Part shown: positions 52,601-57,655 of the stretch, one piece after another
How positions within the stretch are numbered: the first letter of the stretch is position 1
How the letters are laid out: each line of letters starts with the position of its first letter
Assembly (NCBI GenBank): GCA_950022655.1
Contig: OX465583.1
Coordinates: forward strand, 32,329,360 to 32,393,359
Direction of reading: 5' to 3'
DNA: 64,000 nucleotides
Source of the DNA: Alentia gelatinosa
Lineage: Eukaryota; Annelida; Polychaeta; Phyllodocida; Polynoidae
The notes under the pieces: model-generated
Told to the model about the DNA's origin: nothing
Databases searched by the model: none
Seen by the model: the letters and a program-made list of their open reading frames with translations, nothing else
Made by a program: the position numbers and the translations under genes

Positions 52601-53457
52601 ATAACACCACCTACTTCCACTCGAAGTTCCAGGCCAGATCGGATCATGACTACTACAATGTTTGCTAGCGGAGATTACAAAATGCATTGAATCTCTAGTC
52701 TCTATCACTCAGCCTTATGATTTTGCCGCTTATTTTTGCTGTATTAGGAGAGTGGGGGTGTAGCCATGCAGAAAATAGTCAGAACCATGGTGATCGGTAA
52801 AGAATTGCCTGAGAAAATCCATTTACTGTGGTGCTGGGGCAGCTCAAAGGCTTTCATTCCTGGACATCAGTTGAGTTAGAAACATGGTCATATCGGATCA
52901 GAATTTTGATGCGACTGAAATGATCAGAATAAAATTCTGCATCAGATAAGTCTTATTGTAATTTACCTAAGAATATTTATTCCCGAAAATCAATAAGAAC
53001 AGTTTAGCACTGTGATAGATACGGAGGCGCACGAGTGAGCGCCGCCCGTGTGATCCCTACAAAGTAGACTACATACAGTGGCCAAGATTAAAATGAATCA
53101 GGTTTTGATTTTATCTTACCCCGTCTCCTCTATTTTGGAATATTACCTGATAACAATTCTGTGTGCCACTAGTGGCTTATAATACTCCGTATGCCAGTCA
53201 GCGTAGTCAGACGAGTCAGACCCTATAGTATATACACTAGTACTGGGAACGTACTGTTTTGGGTCGCCCACGACCAAGTCAGCGTGGCATACGGAAACTC
53301 AATGTTAAGCCTATGGGATTTTATTATGGGTAGGATAAAGGGTCGGACTTGTCCGACTATAATTTATAAACAATGGTCAATTATATATCCTACCTTCTTC
53401 CATTTCCAATAAAGCTTCCAGGTCATCCTCATATTCTCGGTCAAAGTCATCAGCCAT
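25559..53457 (-). CDS. CHTF18: CHTF18/Ctf18, clamp loader subunit (22 exons traced, 3' end missing)
   Basis: Large subunit of Ctf18-RFC, a nuclear clamp loader that acts with RFC2-5, Dcc1 and Ctf8 to load PCNA, linked to sister-chromatid cohesion and leading-strand synthesis (family knowledge). Seen: 22 exons in order, every junction GT..AG with matching phase, 908 codons in all. Landmarks are the family block [18 protein letters not shown] (residues 293-310), Walker [10 protein letters not shown] (387-395), Walker B LIIDE (445-449), sensor 1 CICND (489-493) and sensor 2 [11 protein letters not shown] (548-558), followed by the family helical region to about 870. The start is the first ATG, opening an acidic N-terminus. 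Human CHTF18 is about 975 residues; roughly 60 C-terminal residues are not found, so the chain is open at 25559. Introns carry many mobile-element insertions. The alternative, RFC1, is excluded by the LWVD/ELLSD block and the lack of a BRCT domain. Confidence 0.95.
27231..27346 (+). repeat. 10-bp minisatellite GGCCGCGATG
   Basis: About eleven units in perfect 10-bp register (GGCCGCGATG, GGCTGCGATG, GGCCGCAATG). Variation is mostly C to T or G to A at CpG, typical of methylation decay. Lies in a CHTF18 intron. Confidence 0.92.
27370..27700 (+). repeat. Decayed continuation of the 10-bp minisatellite
   Basis: Irregular GGGCTGTGCT/GCTATGCTGG words with 5- and 10-bp spacing. Looks like the neighbouring array after complete CpG loss. 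Confidence 0.6.
28022..28120 (+). repeat. Degenerate ~30-bp tandem repeat
   Basis: TTGGCTCAATCCAACTCA.., TTGGCCAACACTAAGTCAAT, TTGGCCGAATCCAATTCA..; three or so diverged units. Confidence 0.55.
28567..28582 (-). promoter_or_regulatory. CTCF-like motif (minus strand)
   Basis: On the minus strand CGAGAGGTGGCGCTAT, in a GC-rich patch in a CHTF18 intron. Confidence 0.35.
29381..29433 (-). CDS. CHTF18: CHTF18 exon 21 (residues 851-867)
   Basis: 53 nt. Reads [17 protein letters not shown], matching the family IEVEKMRR motif directly after ARE. Acceptor tttcag, donor GTAAGT; leaves two bases. Confidence 0.94.
30238..30348 (+). repeat. 15-bp GC-rich minisatellite
   Basis: Units of CGTCCCTGCCCCGCA (variants CGTCCCCGCCCCACA) about seven times, in a CHTF18 intron. 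Confidence 0.9.
31707..31791 (-). CDS. CHTF18: CHTF18 exon 20 (residues 822-850)
   Basis: 85 nt. Reads [18 protein letters not shown], matching the conserved LTYQTKQLIARE. Acceptor gtgacag, donor GTAAGT. Confidence 0.95.
31942..32671. mobile_element. 724-bp Harbinger-like non-autonomous transposon
   Basis: The element (31945-32668) starts AGGCCCGGCCCCACTG and ends CAGTGGGGCCGGGCCT, with inverted similarity running ~36 bp (GCGATGCGATTGTCGCA). TAA flanks both sides, as PIF/Harbinger elements leave. A second, inner inverted pair, ATGCGATGGATTCGTCGCA (~32085) against TGCGACGAATCCATCGCA (~32457), suggests nesting. Lies in a CHTF18 intron. Confidence 0.82.
33088..33218 (-). CDS. CHTF18: CHTF18 exon 19 (residues 779-821)
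   Basis: 131 nt. Contains [17 protein letters not shown] and [18 protein letters not shown], closely matching TQLYS.REK and RQERTPDGQYIYRLEP of vertebrates. The intron that follows holds the 724-bp Harbinger-like element. Confidence 0.96.
34823..34972 (-). CDS. CHTF18: CHTF18 exon 18 (residues 729-778)
   Basis: 150 nt. Reads [20 protein letters not shown], then ends [15 protein letters not shown], the family LLDIL.PKLRPV block. Donor GTGAGT. Confidence 0.95.
35390..35560 (-). CDS. CHTF18: CHTF18 exon 17 (residues 672-728)
   Basis: 171 nt, phase 0 at both ends. Contains [20 protein letters not shown], almost word for word the family block LPVAFHVLFAS. Donor GTAGTC. Confidence 0.96.
35702..35775 (+). 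repeat. Rep1 5' fragment
   Basis: CAGGGATGGCATTTGGGGTC followed by GAGGAAATATTATCCATGTG. Smaller 5' fragments of the same start lie at 22368 and 34314. Confidence 0.55.
36264..36375 (-). CDS. CHTF18: CHTF18 exon 16 (residues 634-671)
   Basis: 112 nt. Begins [20 protein letters not shown] and continues [14 protein letters not shown], matching the RFY...HEKVVQGLFDNFL block of vertebrate CHTF18. The acceptor atgaag|G was preferred over a downstream tttcag because only it keeps the frame. Confidence 0.92.
37578..37676 (-). CDS. CHTF18: CHTF18 exon 15 (residues 601-633)
   Basis: 99 nt. Polar linker ([20 protein letters not shown]), little conserved in length in the family. Placed here by phase continuity (two bases in, two bases out) and consensus splice sites. 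Confidence 0.85.
38311..38438 (-). CDS. CHTF18: CHTF18 exon 14 (residues 559-600)
   Basis: 128 nt. Reads [20 protein letters not shown], then [16 protein letters not shown], the lead into the collar region. Acceptor tttcag, donor GTGAGT. Confidence 0.93.
38817..38915 (-). CDS. CHTF18: CHTF18 exon 13, sensor 2 (residues 526-558)
   Basis: 99 nt, phase 0 at both ends. Contains [18 protein letters not shown]; Arg551 is the sensor 2 arginine. Donor GTATGA. Confidence 0.95.
39786..39879 (-). CDS. CHTF18: CHTF18 exon 12 (residues 494-525)
   Basis: 94 nt. Encodes [20 protein letters not shown], the block after sensor 1 (APSLRQL in vertebrates), and ends SRLQQ. The donor CAG|GTTCGT is weaker than the others; it was chosen because it aligns with family spacing without a gap. 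Confidence 0.93.
40436..40551 (-). CDS. CHTF18: CHTF18 exon 11, sensor 1 (residues 456-493)
   Basis: 116 nt. Reads [12 protein letters not shown], then a run of six Lys (about 473-478) in place of the basic linker of vertebrate proteins, then [12 protein letters not shown], the sensor 1 strand with Asn492. The donor was placed at GTGTAAGT so that the next codon is Val and the phase holds. Confidence 0.95.
40686..40809 (-). CDS. CHTF18: CHTF18 exon 10, Walker B (residues 414-455)
   Basis: 124 nt. Contains the hydrolysis motif [13 protein letters not shown] with Asp448 and Glu449. The IDGA sequence is typical of the RFC1/CTF18 large subunits. Acceptor caacag, donor GTCAGT. Confidence 0.97.
41383..41480 (-). 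CDS. CHTF18: CHTF18 exon 9, Walker A (residues 382-413)
   Basis: 98 nt. Encodes [20 protein letters not shown]; Walker A is GPPGLGKTT with the catalytic Lys at 393. The ATP-binding P-loop is intact. Acceptor actag, donor GTAAGC. Confidence 0.97.
41925..42070 (+). repeat. Second dispersed repeat (Rep2), copy 1
   Basis: Shares TTAGCTCTGGT.GGGTTAAAT and CTCCTACCAGATATTTAGTA with 49225-49480. The DNA ending at 42160 carries CCACTAGGGGGC, also present in variant form in copy 2. Confidence 0.55.
42144..42160 (+). promoter_or_regulatory. CTCF-like motif beside Rep2
   Basis: TACCACTAGGGGGCCCT, a near-perfect core; the related Rep2 copy at 49225 has CCGCTAGGGGGC. Confidence 0.45.
42462..42479 (+). 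promoter_or_regulatory. CTCF-like motif
   Basis: TCACCAGGTGGCGCCATT, 318 bp from the preceding site and about 90 bp from CHTF18 exon 8. Confidence 0.45.
42571..42783 (-). CDS. CHTF18: CHTF18 exon 8 (residues 311-381)
   Basis: 213 nt, phase 0 at both ends. Opens with [20 protein letters not shown], matching the conserved block after the signature. A Lys/Asn/Gln-rich insert of about 30 residues follows, then [14 protein letters not shown] leading into the P-loop exon. A 104-bp foldback sits 100 bp upstream in the intron. Confidence 0.95.
42883..42986. mobile_element. 104-bp foldback in the CHTF18 intron before exon 8
   Basis: GGTTAATGAGACTTACCTTG at the left pairs with CAAGGTAAATCTCATTTAAC at the right; the arms run ~44 bp round a short loop. 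It lies 100 bp upstream of the exon 8 acceptor on the transcribed strand. Confidence 0.75.
44765..44850 (+). repeat. Rep1 5' fragment
   Basis: AAAAAGTGGAAATATTTTCC, then ATGTGGAACTTTCTGCCTCG, in a CHTF18 intron. Confidence 0.55.
45194..45308 (-). CDS. CHTF18: CHTF18 exon 7 (residues 272-310)
   Basis: 115 nt. Carries the CHTF18 signature [19 protein letters not shown], the entry to the AAA+ module. The donor GTAAGT is consensus. A Rep1 repeat copy begins about 10 bp upstream of the exon, inside the preceding intron. Confidence 0.95.
45318..45545 (+). repeat. Rep1-like element with inverted ends
   Basis: Starts TTAGGGATGTCATTCGGGGC and closes GCATCCCTAA, so this copy shows a 9-bp inverted terminus (TTAGGGATG/CATCCCTAA). 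This hints that Rep1 derives from a DNA transposon with CAGGGATG-type ends, as in hAT. Confidence 0.5.
45728..45780 (-). CDS. CHTF18: CHTF18 exon 6 (residues 255-271)
   Basis: 53 nt; too short to notice as an ORF. Reads [17 protein letters not shown], continuing the charged helix. Acceptor tttcag, donor GTAAAT; leaves two bases completed by exon 7. Confidence 0.9.
45935..46018 (-). CDS. CHTF18: CHTF18 exon 5 (residues 227-254)
   Basis: 84 nt, phase 0 at both ends. Encodes a Leu/Gln-rich helix ([18 protein letters not shown]). Its heptad-like pattern suggests a short coiled coil continuing into exon 6. Confidence 0.9.
46605..46770 (+). mobile_element. tRNA-derived SINE in a CHTF18 intron
   Basis: GAGCAGTCAGCAGAGCTCTC followed by GTCAGGAGTTTGATTCCCAC: A-box and B-box promoter of a tRNA-derived SINE, opposite to CHTF18 transcription. 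The cloverleaf is incomplete. Confidence 0.65.
47018..47145 (-). CDS. CHTF18: CHTF18 exon 4 (residues 184-226)
   Basis: 128 nt, ending in phase 0. It contains [19 protein letters not shown], which resembles the conserved pre-AAA segment of the family. Acceptor tttcag, donor GTACAC. Confidence 0.92.
47549..47743 (-). CDS. CHTF18: CHTF18 exon 3 (residues 119-183)
   Basis: 195 nt. It begins [11 protein letters not shown], which could act as a basic nuclear-localisation-like patch, and continues through a Pro-rich piece ([12 protein letters not shown]). Acceptor tatcag, donor GTACGT. Confidence 0.9.
48122..48375 (+). repeat. Rep1 copy, near full length
   Basis: CAGGGCTGTCAGTTGGTGTC, GGAATTTGCTGCCTTAGAGA, GAGGTTCAAACCACCGTTTT. 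Ends about 30 bp before CHTF18 exon 2 sequence, in intron 2. Confidence 0.7.
48407..48697 (-). CDS. CHTF18: CHTF18 exon 2 (residues 22-118)
   Basis: The longest exon, 291 nt. It encodes a polar, low-complexity, presumably disordered segment with a basic patch (KHDKKKKP), an Asn-rich stretch and an acidic cluster (SDDSDEEG). The acceptor is ttcgcag and the donor GTAATG. The strongly GC-rich third positions, unlike the flanking introns, support coding. Confidence 0.88.
49164..49230 (+). repeat. Tandem duplication of ~31 bp
   Basis: CACCTCCATTAGTGAAGAAC occurs twice in immediate succession, directly before Rep2 copy 2. Confidence 0.85.
49225..49480 (+). repeat. Second dispersed repeat (Rep2), copy 2
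   Basis: TTAGCTCTGGTCGAGTTAAA, CTCCTACCAGATTTTGTATA, TACTTGGAGAGTGTAATTAG. Contains CCGCTAGGGGGC at about 49332. Confidence 0.55.
50850..51486. mobile_element. 637-bp non-autonomous DNA transposon, copy 1 (14-bp TIRs)
   Basis: Starts ATTCTCGGGAGCGG and ends CCGCTCCCGAGAAT, perfect 14-bp terminal inverted repeats. No open frame of transposase size. No clear target-site duplication is seen (flanks ..ATAGGCT and ATGCCGT..), so the superfamily is unassigned. Lies in CHTF18 intron 1. Confidence 0.75.
51759..52384. mobile_element. 626-bp non-autonomous DNA transposon, copy 2
   Basis: Same orientation as the 50850 copy and colinear along its whole length at roughly 85-90% by eye (for example the shared AATATCTCAGTA and CAACATAGAGACATCA). 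Starts ATTCTCGGGAGCGG, ends GCTCCCGAGAAT with one TIR mismatch. Separated from copy 1 by 272 bp of unrelated DNA. Confidence 0.75.
53077..53339 (-). mobile_element. Double-hairpin MITE, copy 2 (partial, with insert)
   Basis: Reverse-oriented copy of the 6225 element inside CHTF18 intron 1, about 55 bp from exon 1. The first hairpin is complete; only a ~25-bp remnant of the second remains. It is interrupted at 53205-53277 by a 73-bp insert flanked by GTCAGCGT on both sides. Confidence 0.75.
53205..53277. mobile_element. 73-bp insertion with 8-bp direct flanks
   Basis: GTCAGCGT at 53197-53204 is repeated at 53278-53285. The uninterrupted sister copies at 6225 and 60513 carry this site or a variant of it once. 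The insert has no obvious inverted ends, so it may be a remnant or solo piece of an element making 8-bp duplications. Confidence 0.6.
53394..53457 (-). CDS. CHTF18: CHTF18 exon 1 (residues 1-21)
   Basis: Start exon. It reads [20 protein letters not shown] plus one more Glu, an acidic opening like that of other CHTF18 proteins, and leaves one base (phase 1). The donor is GGTAGGAT. The 5' UTR boundary is not defined. Intron 1 (about 4.7 kb) begins here and holds several transposons. Confidence 0.9.
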
Positions 53458-53551
53458 AGTGTTAGGTTGTTCAAATTTGACGCTAGGGACCTACAATATC
53501 ACTTCTTGTTACTTCACGATACATGAATTTCATTCATTTCAGAACAACACC

Positions 53552-53561
53552 GCCATATTGG
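53552..53561 (+). promoter_or_regulatory. YY1-type site upstream of CHTF18
   Basis: GCCATATTGG within CCGCCATATTGG, a YY1-like core 5 bp from the E2F-type site. No TATA box is visible nearby, fitting a TATA-less housekeeping promoter. Confidence 0.45.
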
Positions 53562-53565
53562 CAAA

Positions 53566-53576
53566 TTTCGCGGGAA
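53566..53576 (+). promoter_or_regulatory. E2F-type site upstream of CHTF18
   Basis: TTTCGCGGGAA, a near-palindromic E2F consensus, 109-119 bp upstream of the CHTF18 ATG. E2F control would fit an S-phase replication gene. Seen: the motif and its position. Inferred: function. Confidence 0.6.
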
Positions 53577-53868
53577 CAAAATACAACCGCCTATAACATA
53601 AAAAATTGAAGTCTGGAAGAAAGTTTCTGGCGCACATTATCTTTTATTTATATCTACGGAATAAAAAAGGGTGCAAATATTTGATATCTGAATGCTTATC
53701 ACCTGATATCAAAGTTTGATGTACACTCTGATGTACACCTAAAGTACACCTTATTTCTGTTGTTATCTGCGATGTATTGAAGCGTAGACGCCGCCTGGTG
53801 AAAATTTGCCGTATTACAGACTAGAGATTCAATTAGTGATAGAGACTAGAGATTCAATGCATTTTGTA

Positions 53869-53888
53869 ATCACGAGATGGCGCCACTG
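53869..53888 (+). promoter_or_regulatory. CTCF-like motif upstream of CHTF18
   Basis: ATCACGAGATGGCGCCACTG, about 0.4 kb upstream of the ATG, at the edge of the 40-bp inverted arm. A variant, CAAGATGGCGCCAGTG, lies at about 50555. Confidence 0.4.
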
Positions 53889-53900
53889 CTTCAGAGATAG

Positions 53901-53986
53901 TTCGAGCCACACTGCGCCGCTCCAGTTTATTGTACCGCAAAACCTGTTTCTGTAGGTTGCTCTAGCGGTGCAGTGTGAGTTCGAGC
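53901..53986. repeat. Foldback (hairpin) upstream of CHTF18
   Basis: Arm 1 (53901-53921, TTCGAGCCACACTGCGCCGC) pairs with arm 2 (53964-53986, AGCGGTGCAGTGTGAGTTCG) with few mismatches around a ~42-bp loop. The arm shares GCGGTGCAGTG with the 50850 and 51759 elements, so it may be a fragment of that family. Confidence 0.6.
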
Positions 53987-54005
53987 TCCACTTCCCCGTT
54001 CATTC

Positions 54006-54044
54006 AATAGACCCCTGTACGGTATCCCAGAATTCCTGCGCTCC
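54006..54044 (+). repeat. Dispersed 38-bp repeat, copy 1
   Basis: ATAGACCCCTGTACGGTATC then CCAGAATTCCTGCGCTCC, identical to 56366-56403. The following GAGTTTCCGGTTTC recurs inverted at 57284-57293 (CCGGAAACTC). Confidence 0.85.
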
Positions 54045-55510
54045 GAGAGTTTCCGGTTTCAGCGCGGGTGTTCCGAAAATGTAAACAATGACTGTATTAC
54101 CACAGTTTTCCGACTTCTAACCGTAGAAACTGCCTGAAATTTGGCACTCTAATGTAAAATCATCTCAATTTTCCATTTCTGGTATCGGATGTCCAATTTG
54201 ATGAAGTTTAGATGCCGATTTGCGCGATTTTATGAGGGAAGTAGCTGTGGTTGTCAGTGTGAATACCTACATGGCTACAATACTCAATAGCTACATTGCT
54301 TCTCTGTACAGCCCCCCTGTATTCCGACTTCTAACCATAGAAAATGCATGTAATTTGGTATTTCAAAGTAAAATAACCCAAATATCTCATTGCTGCCATG
54401 AGATGTCTAGACTGAATTAACATAAAGTCCGAAAACGTAAAAAAGTCATCTGTATCAGCACGAGCGATAATAGGTAGCCTAGACATAGCAATCAGCCAAG
54501 ACAGAACTGTCAATGGATCTGTAGATTATAAAATGGACAATGTGCCCAAATAACAATACCTATGAAAATTTATACAAAGGAATTAGATACCTAGAATGTC
54601 TGTATTTGACAGTGGAAAGAAGCGCTGTTGTCAACTCACCTACATTTTTCAAGTGACAAGTCTGACTAATAAATCTAGATTCTAGAGTAGTGGCGTGTAT
54701 GATCGGCAGGCGTGTATTATCGGCACCTCTGGCATAATTTATCAATTTATTCAATAAATAGTTGAGATAGCAATCTCTGAAAGTCTAGGAACTATAATTC
54801 CTATCATCAACTTACACTATTAGTTGATTTTAGAGATCCATGGTGAATTTATTCAATATTATTTATGTCCTTGTCAAGAACTGTTCTACTACATACAGGT
54901 GAGAGGGTTAACTTTTGTTTTTTTAGATCGATTTATTTAACCTGAATAAGAAAAGGCAAATACATGCCTGTTTACATTCATATCCAGCACATGGTACTCG
55001 TAATACGCATCTCTCATAGAGAGTTTTAGCACCCTTAATAGCAACTAGCTAGCTAAACATACAAGCAATACACAATAACATTAACACAAGTAAATACCGG
55101 TACCACTTTTCAGCATCAAAATACCACAATCATGCTACATCAATCAATATAATGTCACATGTAATCTTCTATACAAATCTCCTAATATGGCAGGGTCTTA
55201 ACGGGTTACGACCAGATCGGCACTTTGATAAGTGCATATGATCATTTAATATCATATGCATATTCAGTAGTTATTACAGCTGTTGAACATAATAGATTTT
55301 TCTTTGTGTTTAAACTGGGGATAAGTTGGAATGAGCCTGTACTCAGTTGGCAGGGCATTCCAGTAATATTGACACTTAAACAGCATACTTTTAAAGAGTT
55401 GTAGTGAAAAATCACAAGTAGTCAAAACAGGAGCATCATGCATTCTCGTATTTCTACGTGTCTGTTAGTATATAATTTATCATAAATCATGATATATTAA
55501 GTTAAATACT

Positions 55511-55757
55511 TTATCCTACCCCTGATAAAAAACGCCATAGGCTTAACATGGGATTTGTTTATGTCACTGGGTGTGACATAAAGTGTTGTTTATGCCACTA
55601 CTTTCTAAAGCTGAAAAAATGTGGAAACGGGGTAGGATAAAATCTAGACGCCACTCGTTTGATTTTGAGTTTACTTATGTCACTAATTTTGTTGGCTCCA
55701 TAATGTCACTCATCTTCGACTCGTGAAATTATAGAGCCAACAAAATGACCATAATTA
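55511..55757 (+). mobile_element. Double-hairpin MITE, diverged copy 4
   Basis: Hairpin A opens TTATCCTACCCCTGAT and closes GGGGTAGGATAAA; inside it TTTATGTCACTGGGTGTGAC replaces the TATGCC stem. Hairpin B pairs TTTTGTTGGCTCC with GAGCCAACAAAAT. Same architecture, different sequence, so a subfamily. Confidence 0.7.
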
Positions 55758-55924
55758 CTGTATCTATGTATACTCACATTGAAGACACTTATATACTGTA
55801 TTATATCAAAATTTAATTGTTGATAACAGGTTGCCTAAAACCTGTATCTGAGCCACATGTATAACTGCTAAATAAGAAATACTAGATTGGTAATATGCAT
55901 GAACAAACGTGATTCATGACTATT

Positions 55925-56275
55925 AGGCCTATTCCACCAAAAAAGCCCTCAGCAGGCGGGTTTTTGCCTTCCAGCCAGCATTTGCCGCCAGGGCCGGCCG
56001 CCCGGCCGCCTCTAAACCCCTAAATTCTAGGAGCTGTTCCACCAAAGCCCCACGAGGCGACCAACAGGCGTACACAAAGCGCCCGCCGAGCGCCCATAGA
56101 GCCGGCCGGACCCAGCGCGGCGTTACACCCGCAGCTGGTTTGCTATTGCTGTCTGGTGGACGTTGGCGGCACTAACGCGCAATCCCGCGGTTTGGGCCAG
56201 CTATTGCGGCAGATCGCCAATAGGCGACCACAAGGGGCCCGGCCTGGGCTTGTGCCTCCTTGGTGGAATAGGCCT
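55925..56275. mobile_element. 351-bp GC-rich MITE
   Basis: Starts AGGCCTATTCCACCAA and ends TTGGTGGAATAGGCCT, 16-bp perfect inverted ends. The body is strongly GC-rich with CCGGCCG blocks, contrasting with the AT-rich flanks. An internal CTGTTCCACCAAAG near 56033 echoes the terminus. No confident target duplication. Confidence 0.75.
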
Positions 56276-56365
56276 CTTAATCTCGGTTAACTATCACTGT
56301 GGTCTCAGTCTGCAGTGTGACGCGCACTCTCTGATCCATTCTTCGGTTCGTAGATACACGCTTTC

Positions 56366-56403
56366 ATAGACCCCTGTACGGTATCCCAGAATTCCTGCGC
56401 TCC
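56366..56403 (+). repeat. Dispersed 38-bp repeat, copy 2
   Basis: Same 38 bp as at 54006. Together with the inverted GAAACTCACGCGCGG at about 57286 it may mark the left end of a ~0.95-kb element that contains the hAT-like hairpin. Confidence 0.7.
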
Positions 56404-56599
56404 GTGAGTTTCTGAGCTTTGATATTTATAAATATACCGGTACATCAGAATTAATTCTATAAATAATATACCATTGTTTTGGACAGGTGTATTTAGAATG
56501 GACAAACCATATTTTGTCAATTGTGTGACTGTCAGCCACTGCCGAAATAAGCTATCATACTAAATAGAGTAGATACTGCTGTGATGTGATCAAATCAGG

Positions 56600-56700
56600 G
56601 TTCGTACATAGACAGCCCAATGAAATTCCAGGATTTTTCCAGGCTTTTCCAGGCTCTAATATTTTTTTTTCCAGGCACATCTGATCACTGTTTTTAAAAC
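56600..56700 (+). repeat. Fragment of a CAGGGTTCGTACA-type repeat
   Basis: CAGGGTTCGTACATAGACAG followed by GAAATTCCAGGATTTTTCCA and GGCTTTTCCAGGC, a repeat start seen widely in invertebrate genomes. Only a short fragment is present. Confidence 0.4.
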
Positions 56701-56763
56701 CATGTCTGAACGTGCGACATGAAAATGTCATTTTTTCCGAATTTTCTAAATTGAAGTATTCAA

Positions 56764-56895
56764 CAAGTATTGGTAAAACTGCAGATCCGTGGTCTCTAGC
56801 GTGTAAGCATAGGAAATGTCACTTTGCGGTCTCGTATCGGGCCGGGAAAGGCTTATAAGCTAGAGGCCACGGATCTGCAGTTTTACCCAAGTATT
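56764..56895. mobile_element. hAT-like foldback MITE with 8-bp target duplication
   Basis: A 116-bp hairpin (56772-56887) starts GGTAAAACTGCAGATCCGTG and ends with its near-complement, closing GTTTTACC. It is flanked on both sides by CAAGTATT, an exact 8-bp direct repeat. An 8-bp duplication points to the hAT superfamily (established). No coding capacity. Confidence 0.88.
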
Positions 56896-57239
56896 TGTGA
56901 ACTGAGAATGTATATAATTGATTTTTCGTAAAGGAAATATCAAATAACATGTAGCTTTCTTTCGATGGTTAGAAGTCGGAATATACAGTGTGGCCACTGA
57001 CACTGACTACATTTTCGAAGAAACTATGTAGGCAGCTACTGAGCTAGAGTCTAGTAGCAGTAATCATGTAGTCGTAACATAGACTGACAGCCCAGGGGAA
57101 AACCTTCCGTTTTTACCCAAAACAAAAGAAACATTTATCCATTTTGTAACATACAAATACAGTTTACATTCCTTCTCTAAATTTGATCAATTTCAGCTAT
57201 TGACATGTCTTTTATTAGCGATAAGTTGCTCCAAAAGCT

Positions 57240-57540
57240 GTGTTCTGATCAAAACAAACAATGGCGTCCGCCGGGTCCGAAACCGGAAACTCACGCGCGG
57301 CCGCCATTTTGCCATGCGCCCGCGGATGAGTCAAGGGTCTATGCGTAGTCGGTCGAACGCGCCTCCGCGCCACACAATGAATTAGCTGTGCGAGCGAGGC
57401 ACGGTTCTGTGGTCGGACTACGCTAAGGCGTTGCTCCACTGCTGCGATCCTAGTTCTCCATCCGTTCTTCCCCCATTCTCCACCTGAGATCATCTTTACC
57501 ACGATCGGCCCTCAATCGGAGGTCTTGCTCCACTTGGCTC
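57240..57540. other. CpG-rich patch with YY1-type word
   Basis: GCGGCCGCCATTTTGCC at about 57297 and several CGCG words. Could be a promoter for an unseen gene or the GC-rich terminus of a transposon (its GGAAACTC is an inverted copy of 54048). No coding exon recognised. Confidence 0.35.
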
Positions 57541-57555
57541 CATTAACCCTTTAAA

Positions 57556-57655
57556 GGACGCATGATGCCTGGAGGCATCACCGCACTAAAGACGCATGAT
57601 GCCTGGAGGCATCACCACACTAAAGACGCATGATGCCTTGAGGCATCATTGTTCC
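57556..57655 (+). repeat. Three tandem 34-35-bp palindromic units
   Basis: Each unit holds GATGCCTGGAGGCATC (third unit GATGCCTTGAGGCATC) spaced by CACACTAAAGACGCAT. A diverged pair of the same unit lies at 14895-14965 (TAATGCCTTGAGGCATTA). Confidence 0.85.

Larger units (their letters stand above)
52669..53876. repeat. Inverted ~40-bp arms bracketing the CHTF18 5' end
   Basis: The stretch at about 52669-52711 (GATTACAAAATGCATTGAAT then CTCTAGTCTCTATCACT) recurs inverted at about 53837-53876. Exon 1 and the promoter motifs lie between the arms. The second arm is partly duplicated at 53819-53837 (AGAGATTCAATTAGTGATAG). Confidence 0.65.

Noticed and set aside
57556..57655. CRISPR-like array of short palindromic repeats
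   Set aside because: Eukaryotic context, only three units, nearly identical 'spacers'; it is a tandem satellite.
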